This document shows positions 25,754 through 35,196 of a stretch of 64,000 nt of DNA, piece by piece. Both the position numbers and the translations under genes were made by a program. The notes under the pieces are model-generated. The model was given only the letters and a program-made list of their open reading frames with translations, had not been told where the DNA came from and ran no database searches. Each line of letters opens with the position of its first letter. Position 1 is the stretch's first letter. The stretch spans positions 620,001 to 684,000 of the forward strand of contig JABTUU010000002.1 of NCBI GenBank assembly GCA_015075275.1, in the 5' to 3' direction. The stretch comes from Anaerolineales bacterium. Its GTDB lineage: Bacteria; Chloroflexota; Anaerolineae; Anaerolineales; Villigracilaceae.

Positions 25754-26886
25754 TTTTTCGGCTTTTTCCTTATCAGGAGGCGGGCATAAGTAGATTTGTA
25801 CTCATTTCCAATTTTGATTACGCCACGTCTGTTCAAGTCGCCAGAGTTCGGCACATCTTCTTCGGTGTATTCTCTGGTTTTTAATCCTGAATTGTTATCT
25901 CTGTCCGTTATTCCCAAAATCTCAAATTGTTCAGGGCTGTATTTATCGAGAAAACTAATCGGTACGCCCATTGCTCCATCATAATCACTTGGAATGGAAT
26001 CAGTAAAAGGAATTTCAATGGCGTCGTAATTGTCATAGACATCATACGATTTTTTACCTTTAATTTCTTTATGTTTGCTAAATTTCAAATTATCCGCCAT
26101 TGTCATTAATGGTAATGGCTGGTGACGCCTTCCATGTTCTAGGTTTGTAAACCAACATACACCAGGAACACGATTAACTTTTACACCATTTTGTTCACGC
26201 TCAAACTTGTAAGTATTAGCGTAAACAAAATCTTTCGGAACTTGAAAATACATGCCTGTATTGAAATTTGTTGCACCTAACCATAATTTATTGTCCTTAA
26301 TAAATGGAAAGACTTCTTTATAGGTTATCGCATTCATATTTCCAATTATTAATAATTGCTTTTTCGCTTTGACTATCCACGCTAAAAATTCACGAAACAG
26401 CGAGAAAGGAGGGTTGGTAATTATGATGTCAGACTCATCTCGCAGTTTTTTTATTTCGTCACTTCTGAAATCGCCGTCACCTGTCAGATAATGCCATTCC
26501 AAGTCATCTACATTTACTTTGTGGTCGCCAGTTTTGTCATGCGATAAGGTAAAAATTTTTCCGTTTTTAGTAGTCTTAATTTTGTCAAATTGCGGGTCAC
26601 GGGTTTCAAAAAGTGTTGGCTGATAACCGTTTTTATATTTTTTGCTTTCCACAGCATAACTGGTGCTGATAAGTTTTTTCAATCCAAACCGTTCAAAATT
26701 TTGTGCAAAATACTTTGTGAAGTTGCTCCATTCTGGGTCATCACACGGTAGCAATAGAGTTTTATCCCGAAATACATCAGGGTTGTATTCTAAATACGCT
26801 GATATTTCTTTTTCAATATCAGCATATTGGGTATAGAACTCATCATTTTTTGCTTTTTGGGCTTCTACAAGATTACTGTTTGCCAT
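25750..26886 (-). CDS. EcoRI-family adenine-specific DNA methyltransferase
   Basis: 378 residues. Family features: the N-terminal [38 protein letters not shown], the catalytic NPPF in [18 protein letters not shown] and the C-terminal [12 protein letters not shown]. It methylates adenine at N6 in an unknown target. It is the first gene of a two-gene AT-rich unit with the DUF262-HNH protein (ATGA overlap); a MITE-like element lies just upstream. Signs of horizontal transfer: base composition and an accessory neighbourhood. Confidence 0.92.
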   Translation of the reverse strand: MANSNLVEAQKAKNDEFYTQYADIEKEISAYLEYNPDVFRDKTLLLPCDDPEWSNFTKYFAQNFERFGLKKLISTSYAVESKKYKNGYQPTLFETRDPQFDKIKTTKNGKIFTLSHDKTGDHKVNVDDLEWHYLTGDGDFRSDEIKKLRDESDIIITNPPFSLFREFLAWIVKAKKQLLIIGNMNAITYKEVFPFIKDNKLWLGATNFNTGMYFQVPKDFVYANTYKFEREQNGVKVNRVPGVCWFTNLEHGRRHQPLPLMTMADNLKFSKHKEIKGKKSYDVYDNYDAIEIPFTDSIPSDYDGAMGVPISFLDKYSPEQFEILGITDRDNNSGLKTREYTEEDVPNSGDLNRRGVIKIGNEYKSTYARLLIRKKPKK

Positions 26887-26927
26887 AACTTATCCAGCCA
26901 AACGATTTTTTATTTATTAGACTTCTT

Positions 26928-27052
26928 GCATAAGCCTTGCCCTCTCCCGTTGGAGAGGGGACTCGCCCCCCCTTCTCCCTCTGGGAGAAGGGCTGGGGAT
27001 GAGGGAGAAGCGAAGCAGAATAATCGCTTAAATTACTTATGCAAGAGGTCTA
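26928..27052. mobile_element. MITE-like element with 17-bp terminal inverted repeats and TTAT target duplication
   Basis: 125 bp. TAGACTTCTTGCATAAG (26928-26944) faces CTTATGCAAGAGGTCTA (27036-27052) with one mismatch. TTAT occurs on both sides (26924-26927 and 27053-27056), as a 4-bp target-site duplication. The interior holds two CCCTCTCC-type hairpins related to those found inside other genes in the window. No transposase is encoded. Confidence 0.8.
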
Positions 27053-27158
27053 TTATAAAACACTAAATTTGCAAGGGGCGGTCTAACTTGCCTGTTTGCC
27101 ATCTATGTTCCAATCATACGATTCTCCGCTCATGATAAGACGCGCACCGCATTCCGCT

Positions 27159-28256
27159 CTACGCGTCCCGCTCGTCGAGCCCGTTTGCCAGCCGGTATTT
27201 CTCGCGCACATCGTCTAGGCTGATTAAACTTCCATTTTCCTGCAAGAACCACTGTTCCCAGCCGTTGCAAGGCGCGCCGTTCATGTAATGACTGCCCGTT
27301 GCATGGATGCTCCCCTCAAAGCCATCCGCCGCGCGGAGTCGCGCATCCGCTTTTATAGTCGCAAAACGAGAGCGGTCTTTCGCAAAAAACAGTTTTTGTC
27401 CGGCTTGCAGCAACCCATTCTCCACCAGTGTGGAAAACCTCACTCGCGGCGCCGTTTTTTTTACGTCAAAAGTTTGCGAGTCAAACGCTTCCGGCTGAAT
27501 CGCGTCTATGCGTTTTTGCGCCGCCTTTATATATTTTTCTTCCCTTTCCAAACCGATCCAATTCCGATGCAGGCGTTTCGCCACAGCGCCGGTCGTGCCG
27601 CTTCCAAAAAACGGATCGAGAACCGCATCGCCGGGATTGCTGGAAGAAAGAATAACGCGATACAGCAAGGCTTCGGGCTTTTGCGTCGAATGCGCCTTAT
27701 CGCCGTTATCATCTTTGACTCTTTCCGAACCCGTCGCTAAAGACAACAGCCACCAATCGGAACGCATTTGCTTTTCTTCATTCAAGCCTTTCATAGCTTG
27801 ATGATTGAACGTATATTTCGCGCCTTTGCCCGAACTCGCCCAAATCAACGTTTCATGAGCGTTGGTAAAGCGAACGCCGCGAAAGTTGGGCATGGGGTTG
27901 GTCTTGATCCAGATCACGTCGTTCAACATCCAAAAGCCTAAATCTTGCATGATCGCCCCCACGCGAAAAATATTATGATACGAGCCGATGACCCAGATCG
28001 AACCGCTCGGTTTTAAGACACGCTTACAAGCCGTCAGCCATGCTTTTGTAAATTCATCGTAGGCTCGGAATGAATCGAATTTATCCCAACGATCGTCCAC
28101 AGCGTGGACCTTGCTCATATCCGGGCGATGCAATACATTTTGCAATTGCAAATTATAAGGCGGGTCCGCAAAGATCAAATCAATTGATCTTTCAGGCAGA
28201 GCGTTCAAGTTTTCGACGCAATCGCCTTGCAGAATTTGGTTCAGGGGCAGTTTCAT
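27159..28256 (-). CDS. CcrM/HinfI-like DNA adenine methyltransferase with C-terminal RAMA domain
   Basis: 365 residues from the ATG at 28256 ([20 protein letters not shown]); a longer frame to 28313 overlaps the upstream gene. Catalytic DPPY lies in [14 protein letters not shown], the SAM-binding motif in [16 protein letters not shown], order DPPY before FxGxG as in beta-class enzymes. The C-terminal about 90 residues ([15 protein letters not shown], then [20 protein letters not shown]) match the RAMA/DNA-binding domain that CcrM-like enzymes use. The likely target is GANTC-like (inference). No restriction gene adjoins, so it is an orphan, possibly regulatory, methylase. Backbone-like base composition. 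Confidence 0.9.
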   Translation of the reverse strand: MKLPLNQILQGDCVENLNALPERSIDLIFADPPYNLQLQNVLHRPDMSKVHAVDDRWDKFDSFRAYDEFTKAWLTACKRVLKPSGSIWVIGSYHNIFRVGAIMQDLGFWMLNDVIWIKTNPMPNFRGVRFTNAHETLIWASSGKGAKYTFNHQAMKGLNEEKQMRSDWWLLSLATGSERVKDDNGDKAHSTQKPEALLYRVILSSSNPGDAVLDPFFGSGTTGAVAKRLHRNWIGLEREEKYIKAAQKRIDAIQPEAFDSQTFDVKKTAPRVRFSTLVENGLLQAGQKLFFAKDRSRFATIKADARLRAADGFEGSIHATGSHYMNGAPCNGWEQWFLQENGSLISLDDVREKYRLANGLDERDA

Positions 28257-28278
28257 CTCTCTGCGTCTCCAGCCTCGA

Positions 28279-29142
28279 TTATAAGGCGGATTGACGCGGC
28301 GCGTCCCACACATACACTGGATATTCAGCGCCCGTGCGCCGAAAGCCGAACTTTTGATATAAATGCAACGATGAAAAGTTATCGCTTTGCGTGTTCACGC
28401 TGAGTTTGCTCGCGCCGTATTCATTCAGCCGCGCGATCAGGTCCTCTAACAACCCGGAAGCCGCGCCGCGTCTTTGCGCGTCAGGGCAAACCGCCAATCG
28501 CGCGAGATGCACCCGCCCGCCCGCGCCCGTCGAAATCTGATAGCCGACCATACGCCCGTCCTCCTCCGCCGCCGAAGCGATTAACGCCTGCGAAAACGCC
28601 GCGCGCAAAGTCTCTTGCGAGTTTTGCCACAACGGCTCGAACGCAGCCGAATCGATGCGCGCAACGGCGGGCAGATCCGCCGCCTGCATAGCGCGGATGC
28701 GGACTCGTCTCGCTTCGCGCCGTGCCTGCGGTTGGCGCTCCCGCTCAAGCGTCACGATCGCCTGAAGATTCTCAAATCCGCTCGCGGCGAGCGCGCTCTG
28801 AAACCACGGCTGAATGACGATCGCTGCCGCGCGCCCTCCGCCCGCCTGAACGATCGCTTCGCGCGCGGTTTGCCATACGCGCTCCCACGCCTGTTGTGGG
28901 TCCCATGAATTCACAACGGCGAACCAGCGTATCCAAAACTGACGCGGCGCTTCCGGCGGACAAGCGAGCACGGCGGAAATTTGCGCGCCTTCCGCCAACA
29001 TCCAATAGAACGGGCTCCCCAGCCAATCGAGCGGATACCGCCAATCGAGATGGCGGTGCATACGCGCTTCTAAAGAGAGCAGATCCGATAACTGCCGGCG
29101 GTCGGCGAGAACGGCTGGACGAACAAGAGCGGCGGTGAGCAT
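28279..29142 (-). CDS. GNAT-family N-acetyltransferase (tandem GNAT-like)
   Basis: 287 residues. The C-terminal half is a canonical GNAT domain: [20 protein letters not shown], then [20 protein letters not shown] with the acetyl-CoA loop (QRRGAA) and a final [11 protein letters not shown]. The N-terminal half ([16 protein letters not shown]...) looks like a second, degenerate GNAT repeat. Substrate unknown. Only 22 nt separate its stop from the methyltransferase start, so the two may be co-transcribed. Confidence 0.87.
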   Translation of the reverse strand: MLTAALVRPAVLADRRQLSDLLSLEARMHRHLDWRYPLDWLGSPFYWMLAEGAQISAVLACPPEAPRQFWIRWFAVVNSWDPQQAWERVWQTAREAIVQAGGGRAAAIVIQPWFQSALAASGFENLQAIVTLERERQPQARREARRVRIRAMQAADLPAVARIDSAAFEPLWQNSQETLRAAFSQALIASAAEEDGRMVGYQISTGAGGRVHLARLAVCPDAQRRGAASGLLEDLIARLNEYGASKLSVNTQSDNFSSLHLYQKFGFRRTGAEYPVYVWDAPRQSAL

Positions 29143-29194
29143 GAAAAGTAAGAATCCCCTGCCTCAGTCCTCCGCGGTGAGGAGGACGAAGCGA

Positions 29195-29725
29195 TTAGCG
29201 AAACAACCCGATGCGCATCAAAAATTTCATGATGTGTTGGGTCAGCGTGGGCTTTTCCACTAAACGGAGCGAATCGTAAATGTCCATGCCGGTTTGGTTG
29301 ACTTGTCCAAATTTCAAGTGGATATTGGCGGAGGCTTTGCGCACGATCGAGTGCATATCGCCTTCCCCGGCTTGCTCGAAGATGGATGCGGCGCGTTCGT
29401 ATTCAGCCAGCGCTGCGCTCCATTGCTTCATGCCTTCGAGCGCGGCGGCGCGATTGCTAATCGAAATTCCCTGGCGCTTCAAATCGCCCGCGTTTGCGAA
29501 AATCTCTTCCGTGCCTTCGGTCGCTTGCAACGCGTCGCCAGCTTTGCCGCCCTGCAACAGCGCCACGCTTTGATTGTTCTTCATCTCCGCCGCATTAAGC
29601 GGATCGCCGGCGTCTCGATGCGCTTGCGCGGCTTGGTCGAATAATTTCGCGGCGGCAAGGAACGCTCCCCGCTCATATTCCTGCCTGCCTTGTTCCGCCA
29701 GCGCGGATGCGGTTAAATCGTTCAT
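29195..29725 (-). CDS. TPR-repeat protein
   Basis: 176 residues with at least three helical TPR-like repeats (EYERGAFLAAAKLFDQAAQA, DPLNAAEMKNNQSVALLQGG, QWSAALAEYERAASIFEQAG). No catalytic domain, no signal peptide; the C-terminal 45 residues are different. Presumably a protein-protein adaptor. It lies 5 nt after the double-HTH regulator gene, so the two form an operon. Confidence 0.8.
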   Translation of the reverse strand: MNDLTASALAEQGRQEYERGAFLAAAKLFDQAAQAHRDAGDPLNAAEMKNNQSVALLQGGKAGDALQATEGTEEIFANAGDLKRQGISISNRAAALEGMKQWSAALAEYERAASIFEQAGEGDMHSIVRKASANIHLKFGQVNQTGMDIYDSLRLVEKPTLTQHIMKFLMRIGLFR

Positions 29726-29730
29726 GCGTG

Positions 29731-30408
29731 TTACAAAGTGATATCGAGAATATCTTCGGCGACCGAACGCAATTTATCGCGCGACATGGCGCTGAGTTTC
29801 ATGGCAAGCTCAAGGTAAGGACGGTTGACCGGCAAAGAAACAAACTGGCGCAGTTCTTCGGGCAATTCGAGGAAATTCTCCACCGCTTCTTCGTTCGTCA
29901 ACCATTGGCCGATCGGCCCGCTGCGATCGAAGAAAGTTTTGATTTGCGCATTCAGGGCGTGTAACAGCATTTCCAACTCGGGCAACGGAATGGCGCGTTC
30001 ACCCAGTTCGTAGGCTTTAATGCGCGCGCCTGAAATACCGGTCTCTTGCGTCAGCGCGCGCGCCGACATGGCGGCGTTGTTGCGCGCCTGACGCAGAAGC
30101 GCGCCGATCTTTCGTTGGCGAACCGCCAGCAAGCGCGGCAAATCGAATCTTTCGTAGGGCGGGGCGTCGTCGGAGCGGATTTCTTTGCCCCAAAAATGAT
30201 TGATCGGCGCGTCTAGGAAATAAACCAACGCTTCCAACTCGGGCAGCGAAGGCGCCCGGCGCCCGCTTTCGTATGCGCGGAAGACGCCGTTCGTTACGCC
30301 CATCGCCTGCGCGCATTCCGCAGGTTTGCGGCGCGCCGCAATGCGCGCATCGCGAATCAACACGCCTAGTTTTTTTGTCCGTATCGTAACCTGTGTTTTA
30401 CTATCCAT
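29731..30408 (-). CDS. Transcriptional regulator with two XRE-type helix-turn-helix domains
   Basis: 225 residues. Two similar HTH units: LGVLIRDARIAARRKPAECA with GVFRAYESGRRAPSLPELEA, and IGALLRQARNNAAMSARALT with RIKAYELGERAIPLPELEML. The tail (about 55 residues) is helical and may dimerise. It should bind DNA as a XRE/Cro-like regulator, possibly of its own operon with the TPR protein. An ATG at 30408 with GAGG upstream is used. Confidence 0.87.
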   Translation of the reverse strand: MDSKTQVTIRTKKLGVLIRDARIAARRKPAECAQAMGVTNGVFRAYESGRRAPSLPELEALVYFLDAPINHFWGKEIRSDDAPPYERFDLPRLLAVRQRKIGALLRQARNNAAMSARALTQETGISGARIKAYELGERAIPLPELEMLLHALNAQIKTFFDRSGPIGQWLTNEEAVENFLELPEELRQFVSLPVNRPYLELAMKLSAMSRDKLRSVAEDILDITL

Positions 30409-30509
30409 AATTCCTCAGACGATAGACTTTATATGCGTTCTTATTGACACGACGATTATAGCAGAGAGCGCAAAGCGTTTGGTGTGGAGGTCTCGCAACC
30501 GATCTTCGA

Positions 30510-31205
30510 TCATCCCTCGATGGGCGGCATTAAATAGCCCAGGCCGGAGCGCGTGACGATATGCTTGGGGCGGTGCGTGTCATCCTCCAGTTTTTGTCGC
30601 AGGCGCGCAATGCTCACCCAAAGGATTTCTTTATCGGAACGGTATTCGGGTCCCCAGACGCTGGTCAGCAGTTCTTCCGAGGTCATGATCTTGCCCACGT
30701 TGTGAGCGAATTGCAGCAGCAGGCGGTATTCGGTCGCGGAAAGCGAAACGGCGATTTCGTCGCGCCATACTTCGGCGCGCGCAAAGTCAATCTTTAAATT
30801 GCCGTGCGTAAAAAAGCGCGACTGTCCGGCTTCGCTGGGCGGCTGCGCTCTGCGCAATACGGCTCGCACGCGCGCCAGCAATTCGGTCGCCGAAAACGGC
30901 TTGACAAGGTAATCGTCGGCGCCGAGGTCGAGTCCGCGCACGCGGTCTTGTTCGTCGCCTTTGGCAGTGAGGATTACGATCGGAACGTTGGAAAACTCGC
31001 GGATGCGCTGCGTCGCCCCGAACCCGTCCAATTTAGGCATCATCACGTCCATCAAGACCAGATCTATCAGCCGGTCGGAAAACATGTTGACCGCCTGCAA
31101 GCCGTCTTGTGCGCTGACGACTTCATAGCCTTCCGTCCGCAAATTGGCTTCCAAGAGGCGCAAATAGCGCGGTTCGTCGTCCACAATTAAAATGCGTTTT
31201 GCCAT
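30510..31205 (-). CDS. OmpR/PhoB-family response regulator
   Basis: 231 residues: a receiver domain (acidic pair in ILIVDDEPRYLRLLEANLR, phospho-acceptor Asp in LVLMDVMMPKLDGFG, Lys in YLVKPFSATELL) and a winged-helix output domain (ISVSLSATEYRLLLQFAHN-type start; LTSVWGPEYRSDKEILWVSI). It is the last gene of an operon with two histidine kinases, 19 nt behind the nearer one, so one or both kinases are the likely phosphodonors. Confidence 0.95.
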   Translation of the reverse strand: MAKRILIVDDEPRYLRLLEANLRTEGYEVVSAQDGLQAVNMFSDRLIDLVLMDVMMPKLDGFGATQRIREFSNVPIVILTAKGDEQDRVRGLDLGADDYLVKPFSATELLARVRAVLRRAQPPSEAGQSRFFTHGNLKIDFARAEVWRDEIAVSLSATEYRLLLQFAHNVGKIMTSEELLTSVWGPEYRSDKEILWVSIARLRQKLEDDTHRPKHIVTRSGLGYLMPPIEG

Positions 31206-31224
31206 ATTAACGCCTCCTATCCAT

Positions 31225-32415
31225 TCACTTCATTAAGTTGATGGGCAGTTCAATAAAAAATGAAGAGCCTTTGCCAAGCGTCGATTCCACCCAAATCTTA
31301 CCATGATGCGCTTCGATAATCTGCTTGCAAATATAGAGTCCCAGTCCCGAACCGGAGATGTTTTGTTCGTTTCGCGCGCGGAAAAACCGATCGAAGAGCA
31401 GCGGAAGAGCCTCAGGCGCAATGCCCGGTCCTTGGTCTCGAAATGCAAGTTGCACCGTTTCGCCCTGCGTGGAAAGCGAAGCTACGATCGGCGCGGCGGG
31501 AGCGTATTTAATCGCGTTCATAAATAAATTCTCGAGCACTTGCGCGATCCGCACACCGTCTCCATAGACCGAAGGCGTCGATTCAATCTCTACGCGCACA
31601 TTCAAATCTTTATAGCGCGATTGAATGCGGTCAATCACATCGCGCAAGATCGCGTCTAAACGCAGCGGTTGAAATCGCAGCGGGAGCGTCTTGCTTTGCA
31701 GCCGCGCCGATTCGAGCATGTTTTCGATTAATAACCCCAGCCGGTCGGTCTCCTCATCAATGATCGTGAGAAATTCGTCGCGAGTCGCCTCGTCCCAGAC
31801 GGCGTCTTTTCGCAGCAGGCTGGTGCTGTATCCTTTAATAAACCCGAGCGGCGTGCGCAGTTCGTGCGAGATCGCGCTGACGAAATCTTCCTGTAATTGC
31901 ATCTGTCGCTTCAGGTCGTTCAAGGCGGCATTAGCGCGCTTCCACTGGAAACGTTCATATAAGATCGTCAACAGTTTGACGGCTGTCGTCGCCAGTTGAA
32001 TATGCTCGCTTTCATACAACGGTCCGCCAAAACGCACAAAGGCTAACGCGCCTCTAACCGACGAGTCTTCGCCGCCCAACGGCAAACCCAGTAGGTACGC
32101 TCGCTGCAAGCGGTCAATGGCAGGCGCGGCGGGATTGGGTTCTTGCATCATGATCTCGCCCTGAGCGAAAACGCGGGCGGCAAATGTTTCGCCCCAGGCG
32201 GCGTCGGCTTCGGCGCTGCGCTCTCGTCCTACCGCGCGCGCGTATACGATCTCAAGCGACGCGCTGCGCTCATCGTGCAGGTATACGGCGACATTGTCGA
32301 ACACGAATTGCCGGCGAAAGACGACAAAGAATTTCTCAATGCTGTCGCGCGTTGCATCCGCTTGCGCCGCGATTTGAATTAAGCTCTGCAAGAACTCCAG
32401 CGTGAGATTATCCAT
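31225..32415 (-). CDS. GAF-domain sensor histidine kinase
   Basis: 396 residues. No membrane segments. An N-terminal GAF-like sensor domain (about 1-170) is followed by the HisKA helix FVSAISHELRTPLGFIKGYS and a HATPase_c domain with NLFMNAIKYAP (N box), FRDQGPGIA (G1) and SGSGLGLYICKQIIEAH (G2). Cytosolic sensing of a small ligand or redox state is probable. It sits 3 nt after the second kinase and directly before the response regulator. Confidence 0.93.
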   Translation of the reverse strand: MDNLTLEFLQSLIQIAAQADATRDSIEKFFVVFRRQFVFDNVAVYLHDERSASLEIVYARAVGRERSAEADAAWGETFAARVFAQGEIMMQEPNPAAPAIDRLQRAYLLGLPLGGEDSSVRGALAFVRFGGPLYESEHIQLATTAVKLLTILYERFQWKRANAALNDLKRQMQLQEDFVSAISHELRTPLGFIKGYSTSLLRKDAVWDEATRDEFLTIIDEETDRLGLLIENMLESARLQSKTLPLRFQPLRLDAILRDVIDRIQSRYKDLNVRVEIESTPSVYGDGVRIAQVLENLFMNAIKYAPAAPIVASLSTQGETVQLAFRDQGPGIAPEALPLLFDRFFRARNEQNISGSGLGLYICKQIIEAHHGKIWVESTLGKGSSFFIELPINLMK

Positions 32416-32418
32416 AAC

Positions 32419-33456
32419 CTATGTTGCGGCGGGGGCGGAGAGCAACGGAAATTTAAACGAGGAACCGCGTCCCTCCAAAGAGTACACCTCGATCATAGAA
32501 CCATGCGCTTCGATGATCTCGCGCACGAGCGCTAACCCCAGCCCCATCCCGCCATAGCGGCGCGTGGAAGAACCGTCTAATTGATGGAACGACTCGAAGA
32601 TATCCTTCTGACGTTCAGTCGGGATTCCGATGCCCGTATCGGAGACCGAGACGACGACGAGGTTTTCGCCTTCGCGTTTAAGGTTGACCGCCACGCGTCC
32701 GCCAGCGGGGGTAAATTTAATGCCGTTTGCGATTAAATGATTCAACGCCCAAGCAATCTTTTGCGAATCGGCTTGCACAAAAGGCAGGTTCTCATCCGCA
32801 AAAACATGCAGTTCAACCCCTCGTTGCTGCGCCTTCGCAGCCGCCGATTTAACCGCAAGGTTAGCGAGGCGGCGAAGGTCTACCGCTTCCAGTTTGAGGC
32901 TCATTTCTCCACGCGAGGCAAGCGCGACCATAATGAGGTCTTCGATCAACGTCTCGAGCGCGCTCGCCGATTGTTGCGACACTTGCAGCGCGTGTCGCTG
33001 CTCTTCGACGACGGGTCCAAGCGATTCGCTCACAAGCAATTCGAGATAGCCTTTAATGTGCGTGAGCGGCGTGCGCAGTTCGTGCGAGATATTCGATATG
33101 AAATTGGATTTCAACTGGCTGAGTTCAGAGACGCGCTCCAACGCTCTTTGCAACTCGACGGTGCGCTCTTCCACGCGACGTTCGAGCGTGCGATTAGCGG
33201 TTTGCAGAGCGGAACGTAATTGAACGATCTGTTCCGTGATCGCTTGATTAAGCGCATTACGCTCGATCAATTTCAGTTGGACGAGAGCATCGCCCAACAT
33301 AATGCGATTCCCCCGCGTCGCTTCGTCCTGTTGAAGGGTCAGCGCTTTTTGCAAACCTTCGGGGGAAAGAACGCCTTTTCGAATCAGGTATTCTCCCATG
33401 CGCGGCACAAGCATTTCAGGCGTAAGTTGAAGTTGATCTGTCATAATTAGTTTCAC
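32419..33456 (-). CDS. Sensor histidine kinase with MshEN-like N-terminal domain
   Basis: 345 residues, soluble. The first about 75 residues (MGEYLIRKGVLSPEGLQKAL ... MLGDALVQLKLIERNALNQA) have the repeated LI.KG.L....L..AL pattern of MshEN/GspE-N domains, which in other proteins bind c-di-GMP. A coiled coil then leads to FISNISHELRTPLTHIKGYL (H box) and a HATPase_c domain with VSVSDTGIGIP and RRYGGMGLGLALVREIIEAH. The c-di-GMP link is inference. First gene of the two-kinase, one-regulator operon. Confidence 0.9.
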   Translation of the reverse strand: MKLIMTDQLQLTPEMLVPRMGEYLIRKGVLSPEGLQKALTLQQDEATRGNRIMLGDALVQLKLIERNALNQAITEQIVQLRSALQTANRTLERRVEERTVELQRALERVSELSQLKSNFISNISHELRTPLTHIKGYLELLVSESLGPVVEEQRHALQVSQQSASALETLIEDLIMVALASRGEMSLKLEAVDLRRLANLAVKSAAAKAQQRGVELHVFADENLPFVQADSQKIAWALNHLIANGIKFTPAGGRVAVNLKREGENLVVVSVSDTGIGIPTERQKDIFESFHQLDGSSTRRYGGMGLGLALVREIIEAHGSMIEVYSLEGRGSSFKFPLLSAPAAT

Positions 33457-33512
33457 ATTCTATATGTCAAATTCCAGATTCTACTTGAAACGTGAAGCTT
33501 GACACATGACAC

Positions 33513-35138
33513 TTAAAGCGAAGCATAGACCCATTCTCCGTTAACCATTGTAGCCGATGATTCGAACGCGAGCAGTTCACTTGGATTGCAAGTGAACGGG
33601 TCCGCGTCGAGAACGATGAGGTCGGCGAGGAAGCCGGGCGCGAGTTTGCCGAGGCGGTCTTCCATGGATGCGGCGTAGGCGGCTCCGCTGGTGTAGCCCG
33701 CGAACGCCTGAGGCGTGGACAATTTCTGTTCGCCGCGCCAGCCCTCCACAGAGGGAGAACCGTCGGCGCGACGGCGGGTGACGGCGGCGCGCAATCCCCA
33801 AAACGGATTCGGCGATTCGACCGGCGCGTCGGACCCCAGCGCGAGCGTCGCGCCAAAGTCGAGTTGGGTTTTCCAAGCGTAGGCTAGTTTCGCCCGCTCG
33901 CCCCAGAATTGATCCGCCATCAGCATATCGGACGTGGCGTGGATGGGCTGCATGGATGCGATCACGTTGAGTTGCGCGAGACGCGGCGCGTCGTCGGGAT
34001 GGATCACTTGCACATGCTCGATGCGATGACGAAGCGCGGGCAAATGATTTTCTTTTTCGTAGTTGCGGAGTTGTTCGTACGCATTCAACACTTCATGATT
34101 GGCGCGATCGCCGATGGCGTGAACCGTCATGCCGAGTCCAACTTGCGCGGCTTTGCGCCCATGCTCAAAGAGTTCCTCGCCGTCCATGTTGAGGATGCCG
34201 CGATTGTTTTCTTCGCCAGCGTACGGCTGGAACATCGCCGCCGTGTGCGGACCGAGCGCGCCGTCCATGAACGCTTTGACGTTGCCGATTCTGAGCATAT
34301 CGTCGCCGAATCCGCCGCGCAGACCGATGGCGTGAATTTCATCGAGCAGTTCGACGGGCAGGTTTTTCAACACGCGCAGTTTTAATTTCTTTTCCGCGTG
34401 AAGGGCTTGCAACGCCATGAACGATTCGCGGCGGTCAAAATCGTGGACGCCGGTGAGTCCCATCTTCCATAAATTATGCTGGGCTTTTTCGATGGCATCT
34501 GTAATTTCTTGGATCGTCGGCTCAGGGATGACTCTTCCGACAAGTCCCATCGCGGTTTCGAGCAGAATGCCGGTGGCGTCCCCTTTGTCATCGCGCTGGA
34601 TTTGTCCGTTGTGCGGGTCGGATGTTGACGCGGTGATGTTAGCGAGTTTCAGCGCGTTCGTGTTCACCCACCCGGCATGAAGCGATTTGGCGGTGAGATA
34701 CGCGGGGTTGTTCGGCGCGATAGTATCCAACTCGCTTGCATGGGGCCAGCCCCTCACCCCTAGCCCCTCTCCCGCAGGGAGAGGGGGACTCTGCCACTCG
34801 TTTTGATTCCAGCCGTGACCGAGAATCCATTCGCCGGGTTTGGATGTTTTCACGCGCTCCGCCACGCGGCGCAGGCATTCTGCTTTCGTGTCCACTTCAC
34901 AATCTATCTTTTGCAGCGCGAGCGAGTATTGATGCAAATGCAAATGCGCGTCGGTGAGTCCGGGGACGATGACGCGCCCGCGCATGTCCTGTCCTTTGGC
35001 GCGGGGGTAATGATTGAATAAATAATTCGTTTCACCCGCCGCGATGATTCGGTCACCGTCAATCACGAGGGCGGAAACTTTCGGCTGTGATTGGTTCTGG
35101 GTGTGGATGATGGCGTTGTGGAGGATGATCATGTTCAT
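33513..35138 (-). CDS. YtcJ-like metal-dependent amidohydrolase
   Basis: 541 residues, the usual length for Amidohydro_3/YtcJ enzymes. The metal ligands are seen in VIVPGLTDAHLHLHQYS (HxH), the HAIGDRANHEV segment and RHRIEHVQVIHPDD, with ALGSDAPVESPNP near the C-terminus. The substrate of these hydrolases is usually unknown (amides, formamides). A 45-bp GC-rich palindrome inserted in frame adds about 16 residues (QSPPLPAGEGLGVRGW) between NQNEW and PHASELD. A GTAGGGG palindrome separates it from parB upstream. Confidence 0.9.
   Translation of the reverse strand: MNMIILHNAIIHTQNQSQPKVSALVIDGDRIIAAGETNYLFNHYPRAKGQDMRGRVIVPGLTDAHLHLHQYSLALQKIDCEVDTKAECLRRVAERVKTSKPGEWILGHGWNQNEWQSPPLPAGEGLGVRGWPHASELDTIAPNNPAYLTAKSLHAGWVNTNALKLANITASTSDPHNGQIQRDDKGDATGILLETAMGLVGRVIPEPTIQEITDAIEKAQHNLWKMGLTGVHDFDRRESFMALQALHAEKKLKLRVLKNLPVELLDEIHAIGLRGGFGDDMLRIGNVKAFMDGALGPHTAAMFQPYAGEENNRGILNMDGEELFEHGRKAAQVGLGMTVHAIGDRANHEVLNAYEQLRNYEKENHLPALRHRIEHVQVIHPDDAPRLAQLNVIASMQPIHATSDMLMADQFWGERAKLAYAWKTQLDFGATLALGSDAPVESPNPFWGLRAAVTRRRADGSPSVEGWRGEQKLSTPQAFAGYTSGAAYAASMEDRLGKLAPGFLADLIVLDADPFTCNPSELLAFESSATMVNGEWVYASL
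34749..34788. repeat. In-frame palindromic element within the amidohydrolase gene
   Basis: CCCCTCTCCC (34764-34773), loop GCA, GGGAGAGGGG (34777-34786), with CCCCTCACCCCTAG on one side. Same text as at 60207-60245. Removing it would rejoin GHGWNQNEW to PHASELDTIAPNNP, so the insertion point is clear in the protein. Confidence 0.8.
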
Positions 35139-35140
35139 TC

Positions 35141-35195
35141 CGTAGGGGCGGGGTTTCCCCGCCCAAAACGGGGCGAGAGAACCTCGCCCCTACGA
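35141..35195. repeat. Intergenic GTAGGGGCG palindrome between parB and the amidohydrolase gene
   Basis: CGTAGGGGCGGGG... faces ...CTCGCCCCTACG, with an inner CCCCGCCC/GGGGCG pair. It fills almost the whole gap between the stop of parB and the start of the next gene and may act as a terminator. Confidence 0.65.
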
Positions 35196-35196
35196 A

